Program-made: the position numbers and the translations under genes
Shown here: positions 43,580 to 53,348 of the stretch, one piece after another
Layout: each line of letters starts with the position of its first letter
Numbering within the stretch: the stretch's first letter is position 1
Notes under the pieces: generated by a model
The model's database searches: none
What the model was told of the DNA's origin: nothing
What the model saw: only the letters and a program-made list of their open reading frames with translations
Assembly: GCF_004402695.1 (NCBI RefSeq)
Contig: NZ_SOFL01000033.1
Span: 65,533-129,532 of the forward strand
Source: Cryobacterium adonitolivorans
Lineage (GTDB): Bacteria; Actinomycetota; Actinomycetes; Actinomycetales; Microbacteriaceae
Direction of reading: 5' to 3'
Length of the DNA: 64,000 nucleotides

Positions 43580-43851
43580 CTGTGACCCCCGGGGTGAAGA
43601 CTACCGGTGCGTGGAGTGGTGCGGGCGATTCGACAAGTGACCCGCGGCCGGGGGACGCGCCTCGGGTTGCGGCTTTCAGATCGTACGGTTGTCCACCGTC
43701 CGGTGCGGCAACGGAGGTCCTGCCGACCGCAATCGCGGCCGGTGCGATGTTGCGTTTACGGTACCCCCGGCATGGGTGGGGTGCAACGGTGGGCGGAGGC
43801 TGGGTGCGGCGGCGGCGGTTGCGGCGGGGCTTGGGAGGCGGGGAGTTGCGT

Positions 43852-43915
43852 TGTGCGGGTCAGGCGCCGCTGTGCTGGTGGCGCGCCACCCGCATAACGG
43901 CGCCCGACCCGCGCA
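43852..43915. repeat. Dispersed 64-bp palindrome, copy F, inside a 635-nt gene-free stretch
   Basis: GTCAGGCGCCGCTGTGCTGG and GGCGCGCCACCCGCATAACG with outer TGTGCGGGT and ACCCGCGCA. The whole interval 43580-44214 holds no other credible feature: it is GC-rich, with imperfect GCGGG and GCGTAGCG repeats and only shadow frames. Confidence 0.75.
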
Positions 43916-44214
43916 GCTCGGCAGGCGGCATCCGCCCGGCACGGATGGCGGATGGTCGGGAGGCTTCGGGCGAGGACAATGCAGCAGGCGTAGCGGCCGC
44001 GCGCGATGCAGGCGTTGCGGGCGCCCGCGGCTCAGGCGTAGCGTGGATCGGAAGGCTTGGGCGCAGCGCGAAGCGGGGCAGAGGCGCGGGCACGGCGAGG
44101 CGCGGGCACAACGGGGGACGCTGGGATGGAATGCGGCCGCGGCATCGCGTCGGGCGCGGCTGGTGCCGGTCGGGTGCGCGTCTCGCGGAGGCCGGCGCTC
44201 GAGGAGGAGCTGAG

Positions 44215-44697
44215 ATGGCCGTCAGGGAGGCTTTCACAGCCGAGGAATGGCAGGCCGTGGGGGCCGCGCCGTTTCTCGTGGGCCTGTACCTGGTGGGGGC
44301 GGCTCCCATGGAGCCGATGGTGATCGTGAGGGAGATGCTGGCCGCGGAGAAGGCCGTGACTCTTGAGGCGCACCAACCGGACGCTCTGCCCATCGTGAAG
44401 GAGATCGACGCCGACCTGGTGGCCGAGGTGCTCACCCGCGACCTGGGCGTGATCAACGGCGCTGCCGACGAGCAGGCCCGGGTGCTCGGTGAACTGGCGC
44501 GGGCGGTGGCTCTGGTCGAGGCACAGGCGCCGGCGATGGACTCGGCCTTCCGGGCCTGGCTGTTCCGGGTGGCCGAGCACGTGGCGCGCACTACCGCCGA
44601 GCGCGCGCCGGCGGGAGCCGGGAGCAGGCACATTGGCGGCGAGGTGGCCGCGGCGCTGAGGACGTTGGCGCAGATGCTTGGGGTGCCGCAACGATGA
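44215..44697 (+). CDS. Hypothetical protein, 160 aa
   Basis: ATG 44215 is preceded by a very strong GAGGAGGAG. The protein is helical, with a start MAVREAFTAEEWQAVGAAPFLVGLYL followed by VIVREMLAAEKAV and ARTTAERAPAGAGSRHIGGEVAAALRTLAQMLG. I do not recognise the family. Long frames extending upstream to 43582 are shadows of the repeat-rich gap. Confidence 0.65.
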   Translation: MAVREAFTAEEWQAVGAAPFLVGLYLVGAAPMEPMVIVREMLAAEKAVTLEAHQPDALPIVKEIDADLVAEVLTRDLGVINGAADEQARVLGELARAVALVEAQAPAMDSAFRAWLFRVAEHVARTTAERAPAGAGSRHIGGEVAAALRTLAQMLGVPQR

Positions 44698-44724
44698 GAC
44701 CCCCAGCGCGGAGGGCCGCGAGGG

Positions 44725-44997
44725 CTAGACGGTGCCGAGCTCGGTGAGCTTCGCGCGCACGTCGGCGTCGCTGGGTTCGACCATGTGGGTGTCGTCGGGG
44801 AACACGATCACGGGGATCTGGGTGCGGCCGCTGATGGCTTTGGCCCGGTCGGCACCGTTGGACACGGTTTCCAGGTCGACGTAGTCGTAGACCACGCCGA
44901 GTCCGTCGAGCAGCTTCTTCGAGCGACGGCAGTCGCGGCACCACTCGGCGCCGAACATGGTGATGGCGGCGGCGGTGGGTTCGGCGAGTGTGCTCAT
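44725..44997 (-). CDS. Glutaredoxin-like/mycoredoxin-like protein, 90 aa
   Basis: A thioredoxin fold with active site Cys20-Arg-Asp-Cys23 (FGAEWCRDCRRSKKLLD) and cis-Pro region TQIPVIVFPD. Actinobacterial proteins of this type reduce mycothiol mixed disulfides or act in reductase relays. Length and motif positions are standard. Confidence 0.9.
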   Translation of the reverse strand: MSTLAEPTAAAITMFGAEWCRDCRRSKKLLDGLGVVYDYVDLETVSNGADRAKAISGRTQIPVIVFPDDTHMVEPSDADVRAKLTELGTV

Positions 44998-45195
44998 CCG
45001 TCGAGTTTAGGCAGGTGTCGGCTGGGCAGATGCCGTGTGCCGGGGTCGCGGATCGGCCCGCACGTGCGGCAGCGGGAAACAATTCCCTGACCAGAGCGAA
45101 ATTGTGCTTGACTCAGTTGAGGATCCACCCAATGGAGTACCCGACGAAGCGCCAGAACGCCTCTGTGATCGGTCTGGTCGTTACCGCGGCCGCGG

Positions 45196-46452
45196 TCAGG
45201 GTGCCGTCGTGGCGGCAGCCGCGGTGCGGCCGCGCACCCGGGTGGCCAGCACCGGCGCGAAGAACACCACGAGCAGGCCTGCCAGCGGCACGAGGAGCAG
45301 CCCGTAGCGCAACTGGGAAAGGTCGGCGATGGCGCCGATGATGGGCGGCGAGAACAGGAAACCCAGCCGCAGCAGCCAGGCAACGATGGTCAGACCGGTG
45401 CCGGCACGGAAGCCGGGCAACTCGTCCGCGGCGTGCATTGCGGCCGGGATCAGTGTGGCGACGCCGAAGCCGGCCAGGCCGAAGCCCACGATGGTGCCCG
45501 GGATCGACGGGAACGCCAGGGCCGTGCCCATGCCCAGGAACACGATCGCGCCGCCGGTACGGGCCACGGCGCGCTGGCCGAACCTGTCGACGAGGCCGTC
45601 GCCGAGCAGCCGGCCGATGAATTGCATGCCCTGCAGGGCGATGAAGCCGAGACCGGCCACCAAAGCGGATGCGCTGAGCGCGTCGGAGAGGTAGATGGCC
45701 GACCACGACGCTCCGGCGTCCTCGACGACAGCGCCAGAGGCGGCGATCACCACGAGCGCGCCGAGCACCAGCCACTTTCCCCACCGGCCGCGGGAGAGGG
45801 TGGGCGTGGCAGCGTGCTGCTGGGGGGCGGTGGCCTCGGGTTCGAGGGGTTCGGGTCCAGCCAGGAGGAACCGGTAGCTATACAGCGCGAACAGGCTGAA
45901 GGTCACGGCGGACACGATGAGGTGCTGGCCGCGCGGCACATCAAGCTGGGCGGCCGCGGCGCCGAGGAGTCCGCCGGTGACAGCGCCGATGCTCCACACC
46001 GCGTGGAAGGAGTTAAGGATGGAGCGTTTGTAGAGCCGCTGCACGCGCAGGCCGTGCGAGTTCTGGGCGACGTCGGTGATGGAGTCCATCGCACCGGCGA
46101 GGAAGATGCCGGCGGCCAGGGCAGCCCAGCTGGGGGCGATTCCGGCCAGGATCAGGCCCACCGCGGTGAGCATCGTGGAGACCACGGCGACCCGCGACGA
46201 GCGGAACCGGCGGATGAGCATGCCCGCGGCGAGCCCGGCGATGAGGGCGCCGAGCGGGAACGCGGCGACGGCAAAACCGAATTCGGCGTTGCTGAGCCCG
46301 AGCTCGGATTTGATCCCGGGATACCGGGGGATCAGGTTGGCGAACAGGGCGCCGTTCGTGAAGAACAGCATGGCCACGGCGAAACGCGCGCGGCGCACGG
46401 CCACGTCGGGGCGGTCTGCGGTGCGTTCTGCGGAGCGGGCGGGAGGCGTCAT
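45196..46452 (-). CDS. MFS transporter (YbjJ-like), 418 aa
   Basis: Twelve hydrophobic segments, with ARFAVAMLFFTNGALFANLIPRYPGIKSELGLSNAEFG at the start and GLAAGMLIRRFRSSRVAVVST as the loop 2-3 motif. It resembles the YbjJ/fucose-permease-like group. The start is ATG 46452 (MTPPARS); the frame upstream to 46659 lacks membrane or family features. The substrate is unknown. Confidence 0.88.
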   Translation of the reverse strand: MTPPARSAERTADRPDVAVRRARFAVAMLFFTNGALFANLIPRYPGIKSELGLSNAEFGFAVAAFPLGALIAGLAAGMLIRRFRSSRVAVVSTMLTAVGLILAGIAPSWAALAAGIFLAGAMDSITDVAQNSHGLRVQRLYKRSILNSFHAVWSIGAVTGGLLGAAAAQLDVPRGQHLIVSAVTFSLFALYSYRFLLAGPEPLEPEATAPQQHAATPTLSRGRWGKWLVLGALVVIAASGAVVEDAGASWSAIYLSDALSASALVAGLGFIALQGMQFIGRLLGDGLVDRFGQRAVARTGGAIVFLGMGTALAFPSIPGTIVGFGLAGFGVATLIPAAMHAADELPGFRAGTGLTIVAWLLRLGFLFSPPIIGAIADLSQLRYGLLLVPLAGLLVVFFAPVLATRVRGRTAAAATTAP

Positions 46453-46607
46453 TGCGTCAGCGGACTTTCTGGTGTGGCGGTCGGTCGTGAGAGACCCGCC
46501 GGATCGGCGGGCGTGAGGCACGGGTTTCAAGCTTGGCACGGATGCCGGTGGCGGCGCACCCCGGCGGGCACGCTCGGGCATCCGGTTCGGTGGTGCAAGG
46601 ACCGAGC

Positions 46608-47162
46608 TCAGCCGACGGGCAGCTCGAAGATGGTTTCCAGGCCGTCCTCGTCGTCCCACTGCTCGCCCACCTCGACGAAGCCGAACTGGGTGATGAGGGC
46701 GCGGGAGGGGAGGTTGTCTGGACGGATGGTGGCCCGAACTACCGTGACGGACAGTTCGATGCGGGCGCGTTCGAGGAGCGCGGTGAGTGCGGCGCGGGCG
46801 TATCCCTGCCGACGGTATGCGGCATCCACGGCGTAGCCCACCTCGACCATGCCGGCGTCGTCCGGGGGTCCGTGGTAGCCGGCCTGGCCGACCGCGAGGT
46901 GCCGCGTCGGGTCGTAGATGACCCTCGTGACCCAGCTGGCGTCACCGGGAGTGACGGCGAGCTGCCGACTGCGGTAGCGCCAGGTGTTGGCGTTGACCGG
47001 TTCAATGAAGAAAGGGCTCAGCTCCACCGCGGCCTGCTCGTTGGCCAGGTCGAGGTCCTCCTCGGCGAGGGCGTCGATCGTGGCTGGGCTCAGCTGCACG
47101 AGGTGCACGGTGGGCGCCACAGTGGATGGCCATGGGTCGTCGAGCGGGGAGTTCGAGATCAA
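46608..47162 (-). CDS. GNAT-family N-acetyltransferase, 184 aa
   Basis: The acetyl-CoA-binding segment VGYAVDAAYRRQGYARAALTALLERAR contains the R/QxxGxG/A pattern, followed by VVRATIRPDNLPSRALITQFGFVEVG. It is of the RimJ/RimL-like subgroup. The start is unclear: TTG 47162 is preferred because AAGGA lies just before it, and a GTG further in (VAPTVHLVQL) is possible. Confidence 0.85.
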   Translation of the reverse strand: MISNSPLDDPWPSTVAPTVHLVQLSPATIDALAEEDLDLANEQAAVELSPFFIEPVNANTWRYRSRQLAVTPGDASWVTRVIYDPTRHLAVGQAGYHGPPDDAGMVEVGYAVDAAYRRQGYARAALTALLERARIELSVTVVRATIRPDNLPSRALITQFGFVEVGEQWDDEDGLETIFELPVG

Positions 47163-47559
47163 TGGGTCCTTCGAGAGGGTGCCGGATAGGGCTGATGGTG
47201 GTCGGGCCACGTGAGGTGCTGGTGGCGACCGCAGTGTCGGAAGCAGCCGTGGGCCGCTCTGAGCACGCGCACTTGAGGCTACTGCTCTGAGGGCACGTTT
47301 CTCGAGGAAATCCCCGAGTTCGCCCAAGCGTGCACCGGTGTGTCGGACCTCGCACCCCTCGCGACCCAGCCGGGCACCCACCGTGGCGCAACCGTGCAGG
47401 CGCCCTACCCGGATGCATCGCGGCCCACCCGCCTCCCCTCCGCGGCCCATCCGGCCCACCCGCCGGGCCTTCCCCCGAGCGGACGGGCTGCCTATGCTGG
47501 CAGCGTCGTTGACCGGCCGTCGTAGACGGCGGCCGCCGTCGGCATCGGGAGGAGCGACC
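47163..47559. other. Gene-free interval between divergent GNAT and monooxygenase genes
   Basis: About 400 bases without a convincing frame, repeat family member or RNA. It must hold the promoters of both flanking genes, but no clear -35/-10 pair was found. Confidence 0.5.
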
Positions 47560-47673
47560 ATGAGGAGCGAGAAACCGCCCCTTCCACTGGGCCCGACAGC
47601 GCTGGGCCTCCTCTCGTTCGCCGACGGCCACAATCTCCACGGGCTGCACACGGGCATGCGCGAACCCGCATGA
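47560..47673 (+). CDS. Short ORF coupled to the monooxygenase, 37 aa
   Basis: ATG 47560 follows a strong GGGAGGAG. The frame (MRSEKPPLPLGPTALGLLSF to GMREPA) ends with TGA overlapping the monooxygenase ATG by 4 nt. The monooxygenase has no Shine-Dalgarno of its own, so this ORF probably delivers ribosomes to it. It may be a leader or a real small protein; no family is recognised. Confidence 0.5.
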   Translation: MRSEKPPLPLGPTALGLLSFADGHNLHGLHTGMREPA

Positions 47674-49355
47674 CCGATTTCGACGTTGACCTTCTTGTCG
47701 TGGGGGCCGGCACCACCGGGCTCACCCTGGCGCTGCAGGCGGTCGACCACGGAGCCCGGGTGCGCATCGTCGAACGCCGGCCGGAGGCGTTCCGGCCGTC
47801 GCGGGCGATGGTGATGCATCCGCGCACCCTCGAACTGTTGCGTCCGCTGGGGGTGACGGATGCTCTGCTCGCGCTCGGCGACCCCTCACCGTCGGTGCAG
47901 CTGCACGTGCGCTCTCGGGTGGTGCCGGTGTCAGTCGAGAACCTCGATCTGCCCGGCACCGCGTTTCCCCACCTGCTGCTGGTTCGGCAGTCCGACGTGG
48001 AGTCGGTGCTGGCCGCGGCGCTCGCCGAGCGCGGAGTGGTGGTGCAGCGCGGTGCGGAGGTGGTGCGGCTGGCGCGGCTGCGGCAGGGCGGTGCCCGGGC
48101 CGTGCTGCGCACCACGGATGATGAGCCGGACGAAGACGTGCTGTGCCGGTACCTGGCCGGCTGCGACGGGCCCGCGAGCTTGGTGCGCCGGTCGGTCGGC
48201 GGCTTTCTCGGCGGCGACTACGACCAGGAAGTGGTGCTCGCGGACGTGGATCTGGGGCCCGCGGGCGCCGGGTCACGTGCGGGGGCGCCGGTGATGCTCG
48301 AGGCCGGGGTCGCCCATGTGGTCGTCGGGCGGCGCGGACTGGTGTTCCTCTTCAACATCGGCGAACGGGCCAGTTGGCGGATGCTCGCCACCCGACGGGC
48401 GGGCGACGATCGGCAGCCGTTCGGTCAGGCTGGGCCGCCGGTGCCGCAGGAGCAGCTGCAGCAGCTGTTCGACGAGGCCGGGCTGCCCGCGCAGATCACC
48501 GAGGTGGCCTGGTCGGCCCGGGTACGGCTGCAGCACCGGATCGCCAGCAGGTTCAGCCGCGGTCCGCTCTTCGTGGTCGGCGATGCCGCCCATGTGCACT
48601 CGCCGGCGGGCGCTCAGGGCATGAACGCCGGCATCCACGACGCCGTCAACCTCGGTTGGAAGCTGGCATTCGCCGCCGCGGCCGGCCAGCGGCTCCCCGA
48701 GGCGCCGGGCCCGGCGGGTGCCACTGTCCCGGCCGGCCCGCCCGGGACGCGAGCCGCGTTCCCCGGTTCGGCACTACTGGACTCCTACGCTCTGGAGCGT
48801 CGCCCCGCCGACCGGGCCCTGCTGCGCCTGACGCACACCATGTACTGGGCCGAGGCGAGCCTGCATCCGTTGGCGCAGCTCAGCCGGGCCGTGCTGGTGC
48901 CGCTGGCCGCGCCGCTGCTGCCGTGGTTCACCCGGCAACGTCGGCTCACCGCGGCGGGCATCCGTACCCTCTCGCAATTTCGGCTGCGGTACACGCACAG
49001 TCCGCTGTCGATGGAGGTGCGCGCGTCGCTCACCCCGGTGCGCGGCGGGCTGGCCAGGCGGGTGCTGCGGCCGGGCTCGAGGGTGGCCGACACCCTGGTG
49101 CGCTGCGAGGGACGCCGGGTGCGCCTGCACGAGTTGCTCGCGCGGCCGGGGGTGCACATCCTGCTGCAGGCCGATGCGCGAGAGGTGCCCGAGCGGATGC
49201 TGGGCACGCTGGTGCACAGCTATCGGCTTGACGACCGGCCCGGCACCGGCATGCTCGTCGTGCGGCCCGACGGCTACGTGGGGCTGCGGGCTCCGGTGCT
49301 CGACGAACAGCACCTCGCCGCCTGGTTGCGCCTGGTGGGGCTTCCCGTACGTTGA
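47670..49355 (+). CDS. FAD-dependent aromatic monooxygenase (PHBH/PheA-TfdB family), 561 aa
   Basis: The FAD-binding dinucleotide fold begins at residue 8 (LLVVGAGTTGLTLAL, Gly12-x-Gly14-x-x-Gly17). The second FAD motif GDAAHVHSPAGAQGMN is at 304-319, followed by NLGWKLAF. The C-terminal 110 residues form the thioredoxin-like domain found in phenol hydroxylase-type enzymes (LVVRPDGYVGLRAP). It hydroxylates aromatic or polyketide-like substrates using NAD(P)H and oxygen. A 37-codon ORF overlaps its start. Confidence 0.92.
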   Translation: MTDFDVDLLVVGAGTTGLTLALQAVDHGARVRIVERRPEAFRPSRAMVMHPRTLELLRPLGVTDALLALGDPSPSVQLHVRSRVVPVSVENLDLPGTAFPHLLLVRQSDVESVLAAALAERGVVVQRGAEVVRLARLRQGGARAVLRTTDDEPDEDVLCRYLAGCDGPASLVRRSVGGFLGGDYDQEVVLADVDLGPAGAGSRAGAPVMLEAGVAHVVVGRRGLVFLFNIGERASWRMLATRRAGDDRQPFGQAGPPVPQEQLQQLFDEAGLPAQITEVAWSARVRLQHRIASRFSRGPLFVVGDAAHVHSPAGAQGMNAGIHDAVNLGWKLAFAAAAGQRLPEAPGPAGATVPAGPPGTRAAFPGSALLDSYALERRPADRALLRLTHTMYWAEASLHPLAQLSRAVLVPLAAPLLPWFTRQRRLTAAGIRTLSQFRLRYTHSPLSMEVRASLTPVRGGLARRVLRPGSRVADTLVRCEGRRVRLHELLARPGVHILLQADAREVPERMLGTLVHSYRLDDRPGTGMLVVRPDGYVGLRAPVLDEQHLAAWLRLVGLPVR

Positions 49356-49367
49356 GCGGCCGACGGG

Positions 49368-49796
49368 TCAGCTGCGAACCGGTGCTTCGCAGGCTTCCAG
49401 CCGGAATATCGGGTGGTCGACCAGATCCGGCAGCTCGGCCAGGAACGGGCCGGCCCGACGGCCCAACTTCTCGAGGTAGTCGGCGGCGACCTGGTCGTGT
49501 TCGAGGCCACGCAGCTCGGTAGTCCGATACGGGTGGCGGCGCCATCGGACGCGCAGCTCGCAGCGTCCGGCGACCCGGAGGTTGCGCACCCACTGGGTTT
49601 CGCCGCGGCCGGCGATGACGTACCGCTCACCCTCGAATCGGAACGGTGCGACCGGGGTTCCGATCTCCCGGCCGCTGATGCGACCCCGCACGATGAGGGT
49701 GGGGGCACCGCAGGCCCGGGCGACCGGGTTGACGACGTGCACCATGAAGCGACTGGGCGGCAGATAACCGCGGCGGCGGGTGGGCGTGCTGCTCAA
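49368..49796 (-). CDS. Deazaflavin-dependent nitroreductase family (DDN-like), 142 aa
   Basis: A split beta-barrel of the DUF385/DDN type: VARACGAPTLIVRGRISGREIGTPVAPF and ERYVIAGRGETQWVRNLRVAGRCELRVR are the standard motifs. It would bind F420 and reduce quinones or nitro compounds. It is convergent with the monooxygenase, 12 nt apart. Confidence 0.9.
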   Translation of the reverse strand: MSSTPTRRRGYLPPSRFMVHVVNPVARACGAPTLIVRGRISGREIGTPVAPFRFEGERYVIAGRGETQWVRNLRVAGRCELRVRWRRHPYRTTELRGLEHDQVAADYLEKLGRRAGPFLAELPDLVDHPIFRLEACEAPVRS

Positions 49797-50105
49797 GGTG
49801 GGCCTCCGTTCAGTGTCCTCGGTGAGGCGCGCATCTGCCTCACGCCAGACACGGTACTGCCGCCGCCGGGACTGGGGAAGGTGCCCGTTGGGTCCACCAG
49901 TACCCCGCGCAAAATAGCCCGATCGGGGGTATAACTCGAGCAGACCTGTGCGCGGTCAGCGCTGCGCGGCAGCGAGGGGGCGGGTCACCGTGCAGGGGGT
50001 AGCGTCGGGGTCCGAGTGGATTTTCACTGCCGTCGCTGTGTAGGGTCATTCTCCACCGGCGTGCCTCACTCGCGCACAGACACCTGCACCACCCGAAAGG
50101 ACACC

Positions 50106-50147
50106 ATGCGCCGACGCATCCGAATCTCGATCGGGCAGCAAGAATGA
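50106..50147 (+). CDS. Leader ORF of 13 codons before the PAP2 gene
   Basis: ATG 50106 has AAAGGA at ideal spacing. The peptide MRRRIRISIGQQE ends in TGA overlapping the PAP2 ATG (ATGA). The PAP2 gene itself has only AGCAAGA before its ATG, so initiation there probably depends on ribosomes finishing this leader. Confidence 0.45.
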   Translation: MRRRIRISIGQQE

Positions 50148-50932
50148 GCGCCCCCTCGAATACCACGCGGGATCGCTTGCGTGCCCTGCACGAGAAGTTC
50201 ATCGTGCAGGACCGCTGGCGCACGGCCCGTGAACGCACGACTCTCTACCTGATGGCGGTGGCGCTCGTCGTCATCGGCGTGGCCGGCTTCCTCGTGATAC
50301 TCGCCGACGTCGTGCAGCGTGATGACGTGGCGAGCATCGATTCCCCTGTCAACGCCTGGCTCATGCAGAGCCGCACCGGAACCGTGACCGCGATCATGAT
50401 CGGGCTCGCGATCGGGTTCGGGCCGGTCGCGCTGCCCGTGGTGATTCTGGCAACCATCGTCCTGTGGTCATACCTCGCCAAGCACCTCTGGCGGCCGCTG
50501 CTGCTGGCGCTGGGCACGCTCACCGGGCTGGTTCTCGTTCAGGTGATCACCCGTCTCGTCGAACGCACCCGACCGCCCGTTGACCTCATGCTCTTCGGCG
50601 TCGACACCACCTATTCGTTTCCGTCCGGGCATGTGTCGGGTGCCACGAACTTCCTCCTGCTGCTCACCTATCTCATCTACTCGCGTCGAGCGGCGCGCCG
50701 GCGGGTGGCTGTGCTGGTGGGCGTGATTCTGGTGGTCGCCATCGGGCTGGCCGCGATCAGTCGGGTCTACCTGGGCTACCACTGGCCGACGGATGCGCTC
50801 GCATCGGTCTGCCTGGCTCTCGCGGTTCTCGGCGGGGTGATCGCGCTGGACACCTGGCGCACCGTGCGGGTGCGACCGAGCGGACGCGATGATGCCGCCG
50901 GGACGGACAGGCGCGAGGCGACGGCAGCGTAA
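50144..50932 (+). CDS. PAP2-superfamily membrane phosphatase, 262 aa
   Basis: The acid phosphatase/lipid phosphatase signature is complete: ERTRPPVDL, then SFPSGH, then SRVYLGYHWPTD, with six membrane segments. It likely dephosphorylates undecaprenyl diphosphate or phosphatidate at the outer face of the membrane. A basic N-terminal helix (residues 1-30) precedes the first membrane segment. Confidence 0.93.
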   Translation: MSAPSNTTRDRLRALHEKFIVQDRWRTARERTTLYLMAVALVVIGVAGFLVILADVVQRDDVASIDSPVNAWLMQSRTGTVTAIMIGLAIGFGPVALPVVILATIVLWSYLAKHLWRPLLLALGTLTGLVLVQVITRLVERTRPPVDLMLFGVDTTYSFPSGHVSGATNFLLLLTYLIYSRRAARRRVAVLVGVILVVAIGLAAISRVYLGYHWPTDALASVCLALAVLGGVIALDTWRTVRVRPSGRDDAAGTDRREATAA

Positions 50933-50934
50933 CC

Positions 50935-51324
50935 TCAGGGGGCGAGCCAGGCACGAACGACGTCGACGGCCGCGTCCCGTTTGTGCGCCAGGTCAGCCAG
51001 ATCGGTCACGAGCAGGCTCGCCCGAATATCGGAGTGCCAGGTGAGCAGGCCGTGCGGGTCGCCGGTGAAAGCGGATGCGGCATCCCTGTTCTCGGTGGTA
51101 GTCGCTCCCCGGTGCAGCACCAGTCGGACGCCGTCCTTACCCTGCGCGCTGATCGTGGCTTGATCGACCCCGTCAATCACGTAGCTGGGGGAGTTCCACT
51201 TGATGTGCTCCTGCACGGCGGGGTTGGCCTCGTGCACGAGCCGGCGCAGCGCCTCGATCACCGCCAGGCGCTCTGCGGGCTGCGCGGCGAGGAACTCCCG
51301 CACGGAGCGATGTCGATCGACCAT
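50935..51324 (-). CDS. DUF1801-family protein, 129 aa
   Basis: VIEALRRLVHEANPAVQEHIKWNSPSYVIDG and VRLVLHRGATTTE are the DUF1801 (YdhG/YdeI-like) core. It is only distantly like the DUF1801 member at 41783. Its stop lies 2 nt from the PAP2 stop (convergent). Function unknown. Confidence 0.85.
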   Translation of the reverse strand: MVDRHRSVREFLAAQPAERLAVIEALRRLVHEANPAVQEHIKWNSPSYVIDGVDQATISAQGKDGVRLVLHRGATTTENRDAASAFTGDPHGLLTWHSDIRASLLVTDLADLAHKRDAAVDVVRAWLAP

Positions 51325-51514
51325 GAACGGAGCGTACCGCCCGGGTGCATCCGCCGGCCCGGCCGTCCGGAAAAGGCATCATCCGTGCCCAGACATTTGA
51401 CGGCGGTGCACCCAAGCGAGTAGACACGAAGGAGCGGGCCGGGGCCCTAAGATTCGCAACACGGGCAGCGGCGCAGGCTTCCAGACTGCTCGGCTTCGCG
51501 ACGAAGGGAACCCC

Positions 51515-52492
<978 letters not shown>

Positions 52493-52532
52493 GCGTCCAC
52501 TTCGACGCCGCCTCGCCCCTGCCGACCGGCGG

Positions 52533-52629
52533 GTGGCATAACTCCTGCAATCGTCTCGGCTTCCGCCGGCCGGCCCCTAAATCCGCGGCGGCTCATCCGA
52601 TGCGTCAGAAATTGCAGGAGTTATGCCAC
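52533..52629. repeat. Inverted-repeat element (GCAGGAGTTATGC ends), copy 2
   Basis: GTGGCATAACTCCTGCAAT (52533-52551) and ATTGCAGGAGTTATGCCAC (52611-52629) are a perfect 19-bp inverted repeat around 59 nt. It shares the GCATAACTCCTGC ends and overall size with copy 1. It starts 41 nt after the aldo/keto reductase stop. Confidence 0.88.
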
Positions 52630-52799
52630 TCACGGACGGTCGCCAAGCGGTGAACAGTGTTCCGGCACGAGCGCGCAGCCTGCGAGGTGGCGACTATCGG
52701 CACCGGCAGAGTTTCTCCGGCGGATCCTTCGGTGGTGGGTTCTCCGGCGGAGGAGGCGGTGGTGGTGGCGGTGGCGGTGGTGGTGGTGCTGGCCGCTAG
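52623..52799 (+). pseudogene. Glycine-rich C-terminal fragment, 58 codons, starting inside the repeat element
   Basis: The right arm of the element supplies AGGAG and an in-frame ATG (52623). The frame ends SFSGGSFGGGFSGG plus a long glycine run and AGR, like the tails of TPM-domain or DUF2207 membrane proteins. The rest of such a protein is missing. The stop overlaps the convergent GNAT stop, so the 3' end is native. Most likely a truncated gene, possibly still translated from the element's start site. Confidence 0.5.
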
Positions 52800-53305
52800 A
52801 GCGGCTTGACCATCTCGATCTCCATGGCGCTGGAGTCCAGGACGTACTCCACCCGGTGCCCGGTCTCGGTGAAGCCCCGGCGCAGGTAGGCGGCGCGGGC
52901 GCGGGAATTGTCCTCGTGCACGTGCAGCGTCAGGCGGTCGCCCTCGCTGCGGGCCCACTCCTGGATCGCGAAGAGCAGCGCGTCGAAGATCCCTGCCGCG
53001 TGGCCGCGGTGGTCGGGCGACACGTACACGCCCACCAACAGTGCGCCGGTGGTCGCATCCGGAACGTAACCGCCCATGGTGCCCACCCAGCGTCCCGCAG
53101 CGTCGATCGCGACGAGGGCGATGCCGTGTTCGGCGGTGCCGCGGGCGGCGCGCATCCGCCATTCGCTGTCGGTGTGGCCGAGGGCGTCCTGCAGGGTCTC
53201 GCCGAACGCGATCGGGGTGTCCTCCAGCATCTCCAGGCGCAGCGCCCGAACCTCACGCCAGTCGTCCACCTGGGTGGCGCGGATGCTGAACCCCTCTGTC
53301 ATCAT
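52796..53305 (-). CDS. GNAT-family N-acetyltransferase, 169 aa
   Basis: The motif A region GALLVGVYVSPDHRGHAAGIFDALLFAIQEWA carries the acetyl-CoA loop, followed by HVHEDNSRARAAYLRRGFTETG. The N-terminus IRATQVDDWREVRALRLEMLED is typical of GNATs acting on small amines or protein N-termini. It is convergent with the glycine-rich fragment. Confidence 0.92.
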   Translation of the reverse strand: MMTEGFSIRATQVDDWREVRALRLEMLEDTPIAFGETLQDALGHTDSEWRMRAARGTAEHGIALVAIDAAGRWVGTMGGYVPDATTGALLVGVYVSPDHRGHAAGIFDALLFAIQEWARSEGDRLTLHVHEDNSRARAAYLRRGFTETGHRVEYVLDSSAMEIEMVKPL

Positions 53306-53348
53306 TCGCCGAGCTTACCCAGTCGCGCGCACGACGCCGAGGCAGGAG

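Noticed and set aside
43582-44214. Upstream extension of the gene at 44215 as a 371-codon protein
   Set aside because: The extension translates a palindrome copy and repeat-rich DNA, while a very strong ribosome site marks ATG 44215.
45113-45195. Peptide ITEAFWRFVGYSIGWILN on the minus strand after the MFS gene
   Set aside because: Hydrophobic and ends in a stop, but there is no start codon or family, and it is only the tail of a shadow frame of the MFS gene.
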